The position numbers were made by a program, and so were the translations under genes. The notes beneath the pieces are model-generated. The model did no database searches, had not been told where the DNA came from, and saw only the letters and a list, made by a program, of their open reading frames with translations. Positions 1 to 7,138 of a DNA stretch of 11,149 bases are shown piece by piece (the first letter of the stretch is position 1; every line of letters starts with the position of its first letter). Location: contig DASPQS010000177.1 of NCBI GenBank assembly GCA_035624865.1, positions 1 through 11,149 on the forward strand. Direction: 5' to 3'. Origin of the DNA: JASHZA01 sp035624865. GTDB lineage: Bacteria; Desulfobacterota; Binatia; Binatales; Binataceae.

Positions 1-1
1 T

Positions 2-220
2 GGTCCGGGCGAGATCGTTCGCTTCCGCAGCGACGCTACGTTGGATCGGCGGATCAAGGTACCAGCCAAAACCGTAACCAGCGTGGCCTTCGGCGGCCCC
101 GACATGCGCGACCTTTACGCGGTCACCGCAAACAACAGCGATAATCGCGACCTGAAGGGAACAGTCTTCCGCACGCGTTCTGACATCGCGGGTCTTCCCG
201 TCCCCAAGGCGAGATTCTAG
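2..220 (+). CDS. SMP-30/gluconolactonase family protein, C-terminal end (5' truncated by window)
   Basis: Only the last 72 codons are in the window, ending at TAG 218-220. The segment VTSVAFGGPDMRDLYAVTA matches the conserved final beta-propeller blade of regucalcin/SMP-30 and gluconolactonases (family pattern T-S-x-x-F-G-G-x-D-x-x-x-L/M-Y-V-T), and the last strand, GTVFRTRSDIAGLPVPKARF, resembles the usual family ending (G-x-x-F-x-x-x-x-x-x-x-G-x-P). Members are metal-dependent lactonases that open sugar or other lactones. The metal-binding residues of the family lie upstream of this fragment and cannot be checked. The gene is convergent with the small membrane-protein gene and lies about 740 bp before the zinc dehydrogenase on the same strand, so it may belong to the same catabolic locus, but the opposing gene between them argues against one transcript. 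Confidence 0.8.
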   Translation, partial: GPGEIVRFRSDATLDRRIKVPAKTVTSVAFGGPDMRDLYAVTANNSDNRDLKGTVFRTRSDIAGLPVPKARF

Positions 221-297
221 CCCTGCAGCGAAGCAACCGGTCAACGCGCGCAGCGTCAGCGTCGAGCGGAACTGCGGGCTCGCTATGCTCCGATCGA

Positions 298-654
298 TCA
301 GCGCAACGAAGGGCGCGGTCGGCTCGGAAGTGATGCAAGCTTCACGTCCCCGGTCCTCCGCGGAGATTTGCGGTTTGCCGCAGGCGGCTTGAACCCCGGA
401 CGCGGCGGCGTCCGCATCGGGCGGCGGAAGACCGCGCCGGCCTTCGCTTTGGCCTCAATTGCCGCTTCGGCAGCGGCGTCCGAGCGGATCATCACGTAAA
501 AGAGCACGTCGGCCAGTACGATCTTGGCTAGGGCGACCACAAATATAAACGCGCTCATGACCAGCACGTCCGTCCAGGTGTTCGAAAGGGCTGCCACCAC
601 CGCGACACTCATTACAATCGCGGTCGCCCCGAAGACGCCCACTAAAATGAGCAT
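298..654 (-). CDS. Small two-helix membrane protein of unknown function
   Basis: I do not recognise the family. From the ATG at 652-654 the product is 118 residues: a hydrophobic segment at about residues 1-23 (MLILVGVFGATAIVMSVAVV), a short polar turn (SNTWTD), a second long hydrophobic segment at about 30-56, an Ala/Glu-rich stretch (AAAEAAIEAKAKAG), and a basic, proline-rich tail of about 40 residues. This is the layout of a helical-hairpin inner-membrane protein with a cytoplasmic tail. Third codon positions are strongly G/C, supporting real coding. The same frame stays open to an ATG at 748-750, adding 32 Arg-rich residues; neither start has a good Shine-Dalgarno sequence, so the start is uncertain. 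It converges on the SMP-30-like gene with 77 bp between stops. Confidence 0.55.
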   Translation of the reverse strand: MLILVGVFGATAIVMSVAVVAALSNTWTDVLVMSAFIFVVALAKIVLADVLFYVMIRSDAAAEAAIEAKAKAGAVFRRPMRTPPRPGFKPPAANRKSPRRTGDVKLASLPSRPRPSLR

Positions 655-964
655 CGACGTGGCCGATTGCCGCGTCGAGGCGTCGACCGGCGCGTCGCGC
701 CAACTCCGCCGCAGAGTGCGGCGGCCTCTCAATGGCACTATCGAGCCCATTTCTCGACTGAGCGGCCATTGTAGCGCAAGGCAAGCCGCGGCGTTAGGGG
801 CATGGTGGCCTTTTGCGGCGCCCTCGCCACCGTCTTGGCGACGGCTCTGTCCTGTTTCGGATCACGATCATCTCGCCCCTACCGCTCATGTCCGAAAAAG
901 TTCTAGAGTGCTGCTCGGCCGAGGCCAGCAAAACTACTGGCAGGCCCACGCGGGGAGATTCACT
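655..964. other. Gap between divergent genes: uncertain upstream coding, then leader of the dehydrogenase
   Basis: Positions 655-750 may be the 5' part of the membrane-protein gene on the minus strand. The frame of the zinc dehydrogenase stays open upstream through this stretch, but its translation lacks protein-family character and overlaps the opposing gene, so I do not extend the dehydrogenase. The only structure I can support is an imperfect inverted repeat at 909-930 and the GGGGAG ribosome binding site at 952-957. No convincing -35/-10 pair was found. Confidence 0.4.
909..930. promoter_or_regulatory. Imperfect inverted repeat upstream of the dehydrogenase (possible operator or leader hairpin)
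   Basis: The arms TGCTG (909-913) and CAGCA (926-930) flank the perfect 10-bp palindrome CTCGGCCGAG (914-923), with two unpaired bases (GC, 924-925) on one side. The repeat ends 34 bp before the dehydrogenase ATG, a plausible place for a repressor site. A chance GC-rich palindrome cannot be excluded. Confidence 0.25.
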
Positions 965-2080
965 ATGGCCAAGGCGCGAGCGGTCGTGCAGGTCGGCGAC
1001 CGGCAGTTCGAGATTCAGCAATTCGATCTGCCCAGCGTCGGTTCCGACGATGCCCTGATCCGCGTGGAGGCGTGCGGCATCTGCGGCAGCGATGTCGACC
1101 AGTACGACGGCAAGCTCAACGGGATGGGGCTGCGGTTGCCTGTCATTCCTGGCCACGAACCGGTCGGCATTATCGAGGAGATCGGCGCCGAGGCATCGCG
1201 GCGATGGGGTGTCAAGGCGGGCGATCGGGTCGCGGTCGAACCTGTGCTCGGATGCGGCCATTGCCGGGCCTGTATGCAGGGTTTCTATCGGCGTTGCCGC
1301 ACGGGACGTCCGGGCACCGCGATCGCCGCGTGTGGCTTTATTCCAACCCACATCAAGCCGGCCCTGTGGGGTGGCCTCGCGGAGTATATGTACGTCGATC
1401 CCAACGCCGCGGTGCACAAGGTCTCGCGCGATATTCCGGCTGAGCTTGCGGCGCTCTACCAGCCGGTTGCGGCCGGTATAAGCTGGGCCCATCGCGAACC
1501 CGGCACGCGCGTCGGCGACACCGTGGTTGTCTTCGGAGCCGGCCAGCGCGGGTTGGCGTGTGTTGTGGCGGCACGCGAGGCGGGCGCCTCGAAAATATTC
1601 GTCGTCGCGCGCCGGCAGAGCGCGCATCGCCTGAAACTCGCAATTGAACTCGGCGCCAGCGCTGCCCTCTTTGCGGACGAGGACACGGTTGCGCAGGTGC
1701 GCGATCTCACCCTTGGAGAGGGCGCCGACGTGGTCATCGACGTGACCGCCGAGACCATGGGTCCGATCGCGAAGGCGATCGACATGGCCCGGGCCGGCGG
1801 TACGGTCGTGCTGGCCGGCGTTAAAGGCTGGGGCGTCGCGATTCCAGGAATGGAGAACGATCGTATCTTTTCCAAGGAACTGACTATCAAGGGCGTCAAG
1901 AATGCTGATTTCAGGTCGTTCGAGATCGCGGTTCGGCTGATCGAGTCGCGCAAATATCCATTCGAAAAAATGCATACTCATAGTTTCGGGCTTGAGAAAC
2001 TTGATCTCGCGATCCGCACCCTTGCCGGGCGCGTGCCGGGAGAAATTGCCATTAGCGTTTCGATAGATCCGTCGCTCTGA
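965..2080 (+). CDS. Zinc-dependent medium-chain alcohol/polyol dehydrogenase
   Basis: NAD(P)-dependent oxidation of an alcohol or polyol, cytosolic. The 371-residue product has the full MDR architecture. The catalytic-zinc motif is C37-G-I-C-G-S-D43 followed by G63-H64-E65. The structural-zinc lobe has C97, C100, C103 and C111 with the classic 2-2-7 spacing. The Rossmann nucleotide-binding loop is G191-A-G-Q-R-G196 after VVVF, and the C-terminal part closes the catalytic domain. At the position where polyol dehydrogenases usually have Glu (E-P-L-A/S), this protein has Gln166 (YQPVAAG), as in some archaeal glucose dehydrogenases. Start choice: ATG 965 is preceded by GGGGAG at 952-957 with 7-nt spacing and begins at the family's usual N-terminus, although the frame is open further upstream. 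The cyclase-family gene follows 69 bp downstream on the same strand, probably co-transcribed. Substrate unknown. Confidence 0.93.
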   Translation: MAKARAVVQVGDRQFEIQQFDLPSVGSDDALIRVEACGICGSDVDQYDGKLNGMGLRLPVIPGHEPVGIIEEIGAEASRRWGVKAGDRVAVEPVLGCGHCRACMQGFYRRCRTGRPGTAIAACGFIPTHIKPALWGGLAEYMYVDPNAAVHKVSRDIPAELAALYQPVAAGISWAHREPGTRVGDTVVVFGAGQRGLACVVAAREAGASKIFVVARRQSAHRLKLAIELGASAALFADEDTVAQVRDLTLGEGADVVIDVTAETMGPIAKAIDMARAGGTVVLAGVKGWGVAIPGMENDRIFSKELTIKGVKNADFRSFEIAVRLIESRKYPFEKMHTHSFGLEKLDLAIRTLAGRVPGEIAISVSIDPSL

Positions 2081-2149
2081 ACCGGAAAGCGAACTGCCGC
2101 GAGCCGCGTCACATACTGGCTATCACAACAACTACGGAGGGTTGTCACA

Positions 2150-3115
2150 GTGGCTAATAAAATGGTCGAAATTACCGAACTGCTCAAAGACGCGCCCAAG
2201 AACTGGGGCCGCTGGGGTGCTGGCGACGAAATCGGATGCCTGAATTTTCTCACCAGCGCCGAGGTGCTCCGCGGCGTCCGGGCGGTTAAGCAGGGCAAGA
2301 CCTTCATGCTCGGTGTGCCGGTGGCCCGCCCGCAAGGCGACCCCACTCATCCGATTCGCTCGCAGCCTATCCATACGCTGACTATGGACGAAGGCTTTTA
2401 TATCAGCGGCCGCGCCAAGCCGTTTCCGGGCGGGCTCAAATATTCTGACGATGTCGTGACGATGTTCCCCCAAAGCACGACCCAGTACGACGCGCTGGGC
2501 CATGCCTGGTACGGTGAAAAGCTCTACAACGGCTACGACCCGAAGACCACCATCGGCGGTTTGCAAAAGTGTTCGATTCAGCCGATCGGAGAACACGGCG
2601 TCGTTGGGCGCGGAATTCTGATTGACGCCGCGCGCTACAAGGGCAAGAAGCACCTCGATCGCGGCGAGGGAGTGACTCTCGATGACCTGCTCGGCGCCGC
2701 GAAACGGCAGGGTACCGCGATCGAAAAGCACGATATCGTGGTGCTCCACACCGGATGGCTTAATCGGTATTACGAGGAAGGAGCTAAGGCGATGTTTCCC
2801 GACGGTGCCTATGACGAGCCAGGCCTCGAATATAGCAAGGAGCTGGTGAAGTGGTTTCACGAGATGGAAATTGCGTCGATCAGCGCTGATACCATCGGAT
2901 GTGAACAGGGGATCAACAAGGAAACCGGCGCCGTCGGAGTCCTGCATTCCGCGCTATTGTGCAATCTCGGTGTGATATTCAACGAAATAGTCTGGCTCAA
3001 GGACCTGGCCGAGGACTGCGCCAAAGACGGTCAGTATACGTTCTTGTTTGCCGGCGCACCGTTAAAGCTGGTGTACGGATGCGGGTCGGCGGTCAACCCG
3101 ATAGCGATTAAGTAA
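2150..3115 (+). CDS. Cyclase-family (kynurenine formamidase-like) metal-dependent hydrolase
   Basis: A 321-residue protein of the Cyclase family (PF04199), whose characterised members hydrolyse amides or ring bonds (kynurenine formamidase, isatin hydrolase). The family signature H-x-G-T-H-x-D-x-x-x-H appears here as S-T-T-Q112-Y-D114-A-L-G-H118, so the second His is Gln while the Asp and last His remain. The region H194-DIVVLHTGW203 and the later S-A-D247-T-I-G-C-E252 are the other conserved blocks of the fold. The divergent N-terminal part (NWGRWGAGDEIGCLNFLT) is typical of a bacterial subgroup with the T-Q-x-D-x-L-G-H variant. Translation starts at GTG 2150, placed 8 nt after a strong GGAGGG (2136-2141); the ATG at 2162 would be too far from it. 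It lies 69 bp behind the dehydrogenase, likely the same operon, and ends at a long hairpin. Substrate unknown. Confidence 0.9.
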   Translation: MANKMVEITELLKDAPKNWGRWGAGDEIGCLNFLTSAEVLRGVRAVKQGKTFMLGVPVARPQGDPTHPIRSQPIHTLTMDEGFYISGRAKPFPGGLKYSDDVVTMFPQSTTQYDALGHAWYGEKLYNGYDPKTTIGGLQKCSIQPIGEHGVVGRGILIDAARYKGKKHLDRGEGVTLDDLLGAAKRQGTAIEKHDIVVLHTGWLNRYYEEGAKAMFPDGAYDEPGLEYSKELVKWFHEMEIASISADTIGCEQGINKETGAVGVLHSALLCNLGVIFNEIVWLKDLAEDCAKDGQYTFLFAGAPLKLVYGCGSAVNPIAIK

Positions 3116-3140
3116 TTTCCAGTGCTCGCATGGTATGGCG

Positions 3141-3178
3141 ATGGCCGTCGCGTCGGAATTCTTCGGCGCGACGGCCAT
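3141..3178. terminator. Long hairpin between convergent genes (probable bidirectional transcription end)
   Basis: ATGGCCGTCGCG (3141-3152) and CGCGACGGCCAT (3167-3178) are exact reverse complements. The intervening 14 bases can extend the stem by five more pairs (two of them G-T), leaving a four-base loop (3158-3161). It starts 25 bp after the cyclase stop and 77 bp before the stop of the opposing transporter gene. No T-run follows on either strand, so it may act as an RNA-end stabiliser or a terminator that lacks a classic U tract. Confidence 0.5.
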
Positions 3179-3255
3179 TCCCGCGGCTCCCCATCCAGCA
3201 GTCGTTTCGAACCTGACGGAATCTCGGGTCTGATCCCCGTGGTTGTCCGGCCCAA

Positions 3256-4539
3256 CTATCCGGCGCTGTCGAGCGCGGTGATTATCCGCCCGCGTGTCTC
3301 GGGCAGCAGCCATACCAGCGCGGCGCCCGCCGCAGAAAAGAACGCCCCAATCGACAGCGTCGCACCGAAGCCGAGGTAGACGCTAAGCGTCGTGATCGCC
3401 AGCGGCGTGAAAAATTGCAGTCCGCGGGTGCCGTTGAGCAGCAGCGCCAAGGCCGTATTGCGCACGCTGGTCGGCAGCATTTCCGCAATCATGGGACCGG
3501 CACCAGCCCAGATTCCGGTGCCGATTCCCCCCACGACCATCGCCCCCCCGATCAGGCCTGGTTTGTTCGCCGCCCAATCCCACAGCAGGGTCGGCGGCAG
3601 CAGTCCCGCCGCCATCATGAGCCCGAACGCGCACAGCATCGGGCGCCGGCCGAACCGATCGGCAAGCGCACCGAAAATCGCGTAGCCGAATATTCCGCCA
3701 TACTGCATCCCGATCATCAGGTTACTGCCCGCCTGCGGAGTGAGCTTGCGGACGAGCTGCAGATAGCCGGGCATCCAGCTGTAAGTGAACCAGTACGCCT
3801 CGGAGTTGACCAGGAGCACGACGAAGAGCAGCGCTATGATCGAGCGGTAAGGCCGGAGCGCTCGCAGCTCGGCGGCGCCGATCCATCGGCGCCGGCCCGA
3901 TCGCTGCCAGATATCGCTCTCGGGTAGCCAGCGCCAGACCGCGGCGGCGACGACGAAGGCCGGTGCGGCAGAAATCACGAACACCGCGCGCCATCCGAGG
4001 ATTGGCTCGATGTGGCCGCCCGCCCATGCCGCGATCAGGGCGCCCAGCGGCGCCCCGACCTGGACGTACGCCGCATAACGCGCGCGCCGCTGTGGCGGAA
4101 CGCTTTCCGCGATCAGGCTCTGCCCGGCACTCCACTCACCGCCGATGCCGATTCCCGTGAACGATCGAAAAATTAGAAGGTGCAGCAGAGTATTCGACGC
4201 GGCGCACAAAGTGGTGCCGATACTGTAGATCAGTACCGACGCTATAATCGTCGGCTTGCGCCCGAAGCGATCGCCGATAAAACCGAAGATCACTCCGCCT
4301 GCCGCCGTCATCGCAAATGACAACCCCAACGCGAGCGAAGAGTCGGCCTTGCTCAGGTGCAGGTCGCGCGCGATCGGCACAAGCAGGAATGAGTAAAGGA
4401 TAAGATCGTAAAAATCGAAAATCCACGCGGCAAAGCATAGCCCCACGATTCGGTAATGGATTGCGCCCAGCGGACGCTCGCTTACCAGCGCAACCGCGTC
4501 CGGCGCAGACCTTCGAGGTTGTTCAGCCGCGCCCGTCAC
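3256..4539 (-). CDS. MFS transporter, metabolite/aromatic acid:H+ symporter-like
   Basis: A 427-residue inner-membrane protein with about twelve hydrophobic segments. The MFS loop 2-3 signature is seen at residues 86-96 (GFIGDRFGRKP) and is repeated in the second half as GALADRFGRRP, showing both pseudo-repeats are complete. Helix 1 carries acidic residues in W-I-F-D42-F-Y-D45, and helix 4 carries R-S-F-T-G-I-G-I-G-G-E-W, both features of proton-coupled organic-acid and sugar-acid symporters (AAHS/SHS/MHS-like groups). Start: GTG at 4537-4539, with only a weak GAG upstream; a nearby ATG at 4542-4544 is out of frame. The gene faces the dehydrogenase-cyclase pair tail to tail and may import their substrate. 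It is divergent from sppA. Exact substrate class cannot be decided from sequence. Confidence 0.9.
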   Translation of the reverse strand: MTGAAEQPRRSAPDAVALVSERPLGAIHYRIVGLCFAAWIFDFYDLILYSFLLVPIARDLHLSKADSSLALGLSFAMTAAGGVIFGFIGDRFGRKPTIIASVLIYSIGTTLCAASNTLLHLLIFRSFTGIGIGGEWSAGQSLIAESVPPQRRARYAAYVQVGAPLGALIAAWAGGHIEPILGWRAVFVISAAPAFVVAAAVWRWLPESDIWQRSGRRRWIGAAELRALRPYRSIIALLFVVLLVNSEAYWFTYSWMPGYLQLVRKLTPQAGSNLMIGMQYGGIFGYAIFGALADRFGRRPMLCAFGLMMAAGLLPPTLLWDWAANKPGLIGGAMVVGGIGTGIWAGAGPMIAEMLPTSVRNTALALLLNGTRGLQFFTPLAITTLSVYLGFGATLSIGAFFSAAGAALVWLLPETRGRIITALDSAG

Positions 4540-4567
4540 GGCATACCCGAGCTCGTGGTTGCAGGTG

Positions 4568-4580
4568 CGAGATTATCTCG
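4568..4580. promoter_or_regulatory. Perfect 13-bp palindrome upstream of the transporter gene (possible operator)
   Basis: CGAGATTATCTCG is a perfect inverted repeat (6-bp arms around one base) ending 28 bp before the transporter start codon. On the minus strand it contains GATAAT, five of six matches to a -10 box, which would put transcription start just upstream of the gene; no good -35 is visible. An operator overlapping a promoter would fit, but the site is short. Confidence 0.3.
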
Positions 4581-4793
4581 GAGCATCGGCGTTCAGCGTT
4601 CTCCATGGTCGTCGCCGGAGGCGGCTTTCTCCCGGCTGGCCGTTATGGTTGGCTATGATTCGAATTTCCGGCGGCGCTTTCAAGCGGAATCTCCGTTTGG
4701 TGTCCCCGGCGAGGCGCTCGCTGCGCCGCCCGGCGCATATCCGGGCCTGGATTTGTCCGGTGGCCGCACGAATGGGTTTGAAGGGAGGCGTGC
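4581..4793. other. Rest of the divergent intergenic region between transporter and sppA
   Basis: No gene was recognised here; the plus-strand open frame that crosses it has no family character. A TATGAT at 4654-4659 could be a -10 box for sppA, but no -35 element is found at the right distance. The sppA ribosome binding site AGGGAGG lies at 4782-4788. Confidence 0.35.
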
Positions 4794-6533
4794 ATGTTGA
4801 AGAGACTTATCAGATGGATGCTCCGGCTGATCGTGATCACTGTCGTGCTCGTCGTGATTGTTGTCGTCAGCCAGTACCTTTCGCATCGTTACCGTCCGGG
4901 TTCGGTTCTCGTGCTGGAACTCAACGGTCCCGTGGTCGAGCGTGGCACGCCCGTGCGCGGCTTGCTCGGCGCCGCGCAGGTTCCCCTCAACGTCGTTCGC
5001 CAGTCGCTCGAAACTGCCGCGAAGGACCCGCGCATCGCCGGCCTCGCCATCAAGGTTATCGACCCCGACATGGAGTTGGCGCAGGCCCAGGAGCTTGCCG
5101 ACGCAATTACTGAATTCAAACAGCACGGCAAATTTACGACGGCATATATGGAGACTGCGGGGGAATCTGGCCTAGGCAATCTGCCCTACCTCGTTGCCAG
5201 CGCCGCGGACGAGGTCTCGATGATGCCGCAGGGCGAGATGAACCTGCTTGGCGTGGGAATGCGCGAGATGTTTGCGCGGGGGACCCTCGACTGGCTCAAA
5301 ATCAGGCCCAATTTCAATGCGATCGGAAAATACAAGAGCGCGGCGAATGTGTTCACGCAAAAGAACTTCACCCCGGCCCAGCGCGAGGAAGACGAAGCTC
5401 TGGTCGGCGACATGTTCGAACAGATCGTCAGCGAGACCGCGCGTCGTCGCCGGCTGGCTCCCGACACGCTGCGCGCCCTGATTGATCGAGCGCCGCTGAT
5501 GGCTGCCGACGGTCTCAAGAACCGCCTGCTCGACCGCCTCGAGTACGAAGATCAGTTCGAGGACCGCGTCAAGGAGTACCGCGGCCAGCATCGCGACCTC
5601 GTCGACTACGCCGGATATGCGCGGCCGGAATTCACGGAAGCTTTTCGCGGCCTCAACAAAATCGCGGTCATCTACGGTATCGGGGCGATCACCCGCGGTC
5701 AGGGAGGATTCGACCCGCTGCTTTCTCCAGGCTCCAGCTCGATGGGCTCGGACGATATGGTGCATGCTTTCAATGAAGCGCGCGACGATCGTTCAGTTCG
5801 CGCCGTGGTCTTCCGCGTCGATTCCCCCGGCGGCTCCGTGATCGCGTCCGAGCTGATTCGGCGCGCGGTGGAACTTTGCGCGCACAAGAAGCCGGTCGTG
5901 GTCAGCATGTCCGGGTTCGGCGCCTCCGGAGGCTTCTGGATATCGACTCCGGCTGCGGATATCTTCGCTGACCCTGGTACCCTCACCGGCTCCATCGGCG
6001 TACTCGGCGGCAAGTTCAATGTTGCAGGCGCCGCGGCCGCGCTCGGGATCAATACCGGTGAAGTGTCACGCGGCGAAAACGCGGATATTTTCGATGCGTT
6101 CACCGACTTCACCCCGGCCCAGGCTCGGATCTTCCACGATCAGATTCTGGCAGGCACCTATCAGTATTTTATCGGTATCGTTGCCAAGCAGCGTCACATG
6201 ACGCTTGACCAGGTTGACGAGCTCGCGCAGGGCCGCGTATGGACCGGCGTCCAGGCTGCGAGCAACCGGCTGATCGACCGAGTGGGAGGCTTCGACGCGG
6301 CGCTTGCCAGGGCCAAGATTCTCGCCAAGCTTGACCCGCGCGAACCGGTTCAGATCGAGGAGCTGCCGGCGCCACCGGGCCTCCTGAGGCGCATCTTGGG
6401 TGGCGGGCTCGATGGCGAGATGGGGTGGCATCCACCGGCCGCTCTTGAGCCGCTGCTGTGGATGATGCGCGAATCGCTGGCGCGCCATAGCGCCTTGGGT
6501 GAGGCATACTGCCCGCTGGTCCCGGTGATGTGA
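4794..6533 (+). CDS. sppA: Signal peptide peptidase SppA, long (67K) type
   Basis: Membrane-bound serine protease that degrades cleaved signal peptides; it acts on the periplasmic face as an oligomer. The 579-residue product has one N-terminal membrane anchor (about residues 10-26, after basic KRLIRWMLR) and two tandem crotonase-fold domains, about 37-285 and 290-530, as in the E. coli enzyme (618 aa). The general-base lysine is in the first domain at K181 (G-K-Y-K-S-A), and the nucleophile is in the second at S378 (G-F-G-A-S-G-G-F). Supporting blocks are D-S-P-G-G-S-V and D-P-G-T-L-T-G-S-I-G-V. Start ATG 4794 has AGGGAGG 5 nt upstream. The C-terminal tail after about residue 535 (proline-rich, then WHPPAALEPLLWMM) is not part of the core fold. 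The next gene, a small helical protein, follows on the same strand after 88 bp. Confidence 0.96.
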   Translation: MLKRLIRWMLRLIVITVVLVVIVVVSQYLSHRYRPGSVLVLELNGPVVERGTPVRGLLGAAQVPLNVVRQSLETAAKDPRIAGLAIKVIDPDMELAQAQELADAITEFKQHGKFTTAYMETAGESGLGNLPYLVASAADEVSMMPQGEMNLLGVGMREMFARGTLDWLKIRPNFNAIGKYKSAANVFTQKNFTPAQREEDEALVGDMFEQIVSETARRRRLAPDTLRALIDRAPLMAADGLKNRLLDRLEYEDQFEDRVKEYRGQHRDLVDYAGYARPEFTEAFRGLNKIAVIYGIGAITRGQGGFDPLLSPGSSSMGSDDMVHAFNEARDDRSVRAVVFRVDSPGGSVIASELIRRAVELCAHKKPVVVSMSGFGASGGFWISTPAADIFADPGTLTGSIGVLGGKFNVAGAAAALGINTGEVSRGENADIFDAFTDFTPAQARIFHDQILAGTYQYFIGIVAKQRHMTLDQVDELAQGRVWTGVQAASNRLIDRVGGFDAALARAKILAKLDPREPVQIEELPAPPGLLRRILGGGLDGEMGWHPPAALEPLLWMMRESLARHSALGEAYCPLVPVM

Positions 6534-6621
6534 CACCGCTTGTCCGGCTTCGCATGGCCGCTTTGGGGTTATTGTGGTAAGTGAAGGTCGAACCGATATT
6601 GCCGGGACAGGTTGCTCAGTT

Positions 6622-7038
6622 ATGGACCAACAGCTCGAAAATTTTCTCAATACGCTGGGTGAGGCCGAGCGCGCCGGCGGCCGCGTTCTGCATGAGTTGA
6701 CCGAGCTCGCCGGCTCATTGGAACTACGCGAGTTGCTCAAAAAGGCCGGTCACGACGAGGGCTACTGGGCTGGCGAACTCGCCGCGCATGTCCGCCGGCT
6801 CGGCGGCCAGGCCTCGAACCAAACCGGTGACTTCGTCGACAAGGTACGTGCCGTCGAGAACTTTCGGGCCAAGCTCGAGCTCCTCAACCGCGGCCAGCGC
6901 TGGGTTATTCGCAAGATCGACGAATACCTGCCGTCAGTCGGCGACGAGCCGCTGCGCGCCTTCCTCCGCGTGATGGCGAAGGGACACCACGTCAACATCG
7001 GTGCTCTCGAAGATGCGCTAAAGGAAGGTCTGGCTTAG
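6622..7038 (+). CDS. Small helical protein, DUF6306-like (ferritin-like fold suspected)
   Basis: A 138-residue, mostly alpha-helical soluble protein. It opens with L-x-x-F-L-N-T-L-G-E14-A-E16-R-A-G, continues with H-D-E-G-Y-W-A-G-E-L-A-A-H-V-R-R-L-G-G and a later L-L-N-R-G-Q-R-W-V-I-R-K-I block, and ends in a His-containing helix (KGHHVNIGALEDALK). From memory this order matches the DUF6306 family, which is related to ferritin-like/YciE-type four-helix proteins; Glu and His residues at helix positions would suit metal binding, but that is inference. Start: ATG 6622 fits the family's N-terminus and has a weak GGGACAGG upstream; a GTG at 6574 in frame would add 16 residues. It lies 88 bp after sppA and ends 40 bp before a strong terminator. 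Function unknown. Confidence 0.75.
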   Translation: MDQQLENFLNTLGEAERAGGRVLHELTELAGSLELRELLKKAGHDEGYWAGELAAHVRRLGGQASNQTGDFVDKVRAVENFRAKLELLNRGQRWVIRKIDEYLPSVGDEPLRAFLRVMAKGHHVNIGALEDALKEGLA

Positions 7039-7078
7039 GCGCCAACATAAAATCCGCAGGGCTGGCAGACCAAAAAAG

Positions 7079-7113
7079 AAGCGGCAGGCGATTCGGAATT
7101 TCGCCTGCCGCTT
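7079..7113. terminator. Bidirectional intrinsic terminator between convergent genes
   Basis: AAGCGGCAGGCGA (7079-7091) and TCGCCTGCCGCTT (7101-7113) form a perfect 13-bp stem around a 9-base loop. On the minus strand the stem is followed by CTTTTTTGG, a good U tract, so it ends the oxidoreductase operon 26 bp after its stop codon. On the plus strand it is followed by GCCTTTTG, a weaker tail, for the DUF6306-like gene. Confidence 0.85.
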
Positions 7114-7138
7114 GCCTTTTGAAAACAGACTTTCGGTC

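Noticed and set aside
524..964. Extension of the zinc dehydrogenase to an upstream start, giving a 518-residue protein
   Set aside because: The extra 147 residues show no family character, overlap the opposing membrane-protein gene, and the ATG at 965 has a good ribosome binding site and matches the family N-terminus.
794..1981. Long minus-strand open frame opposite the dehydrogenase
   Set aside because: Shadow of a clearly coding plus-strand gene in GC-rich DNA; its translation shows no domain and is rich in Arg/His.
2132..2947. 271-codon minus-strand open frame opposite the cyclase gene
   Set aside because: Antisense shadow of a gene with recognised motifs and a strong ribosome binding site.
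4654..4659. TATGAT as a -10 box for sppA
   Set aside because: No -35-like element at 16-19 bp; not enough to call a promoter.
4456..4800. Small plus-strand open frame between the transporter and sppA
   Set aside because: It overlaps the transporter start and the sppA ribosome binding site, and its translation has no recognisable features.
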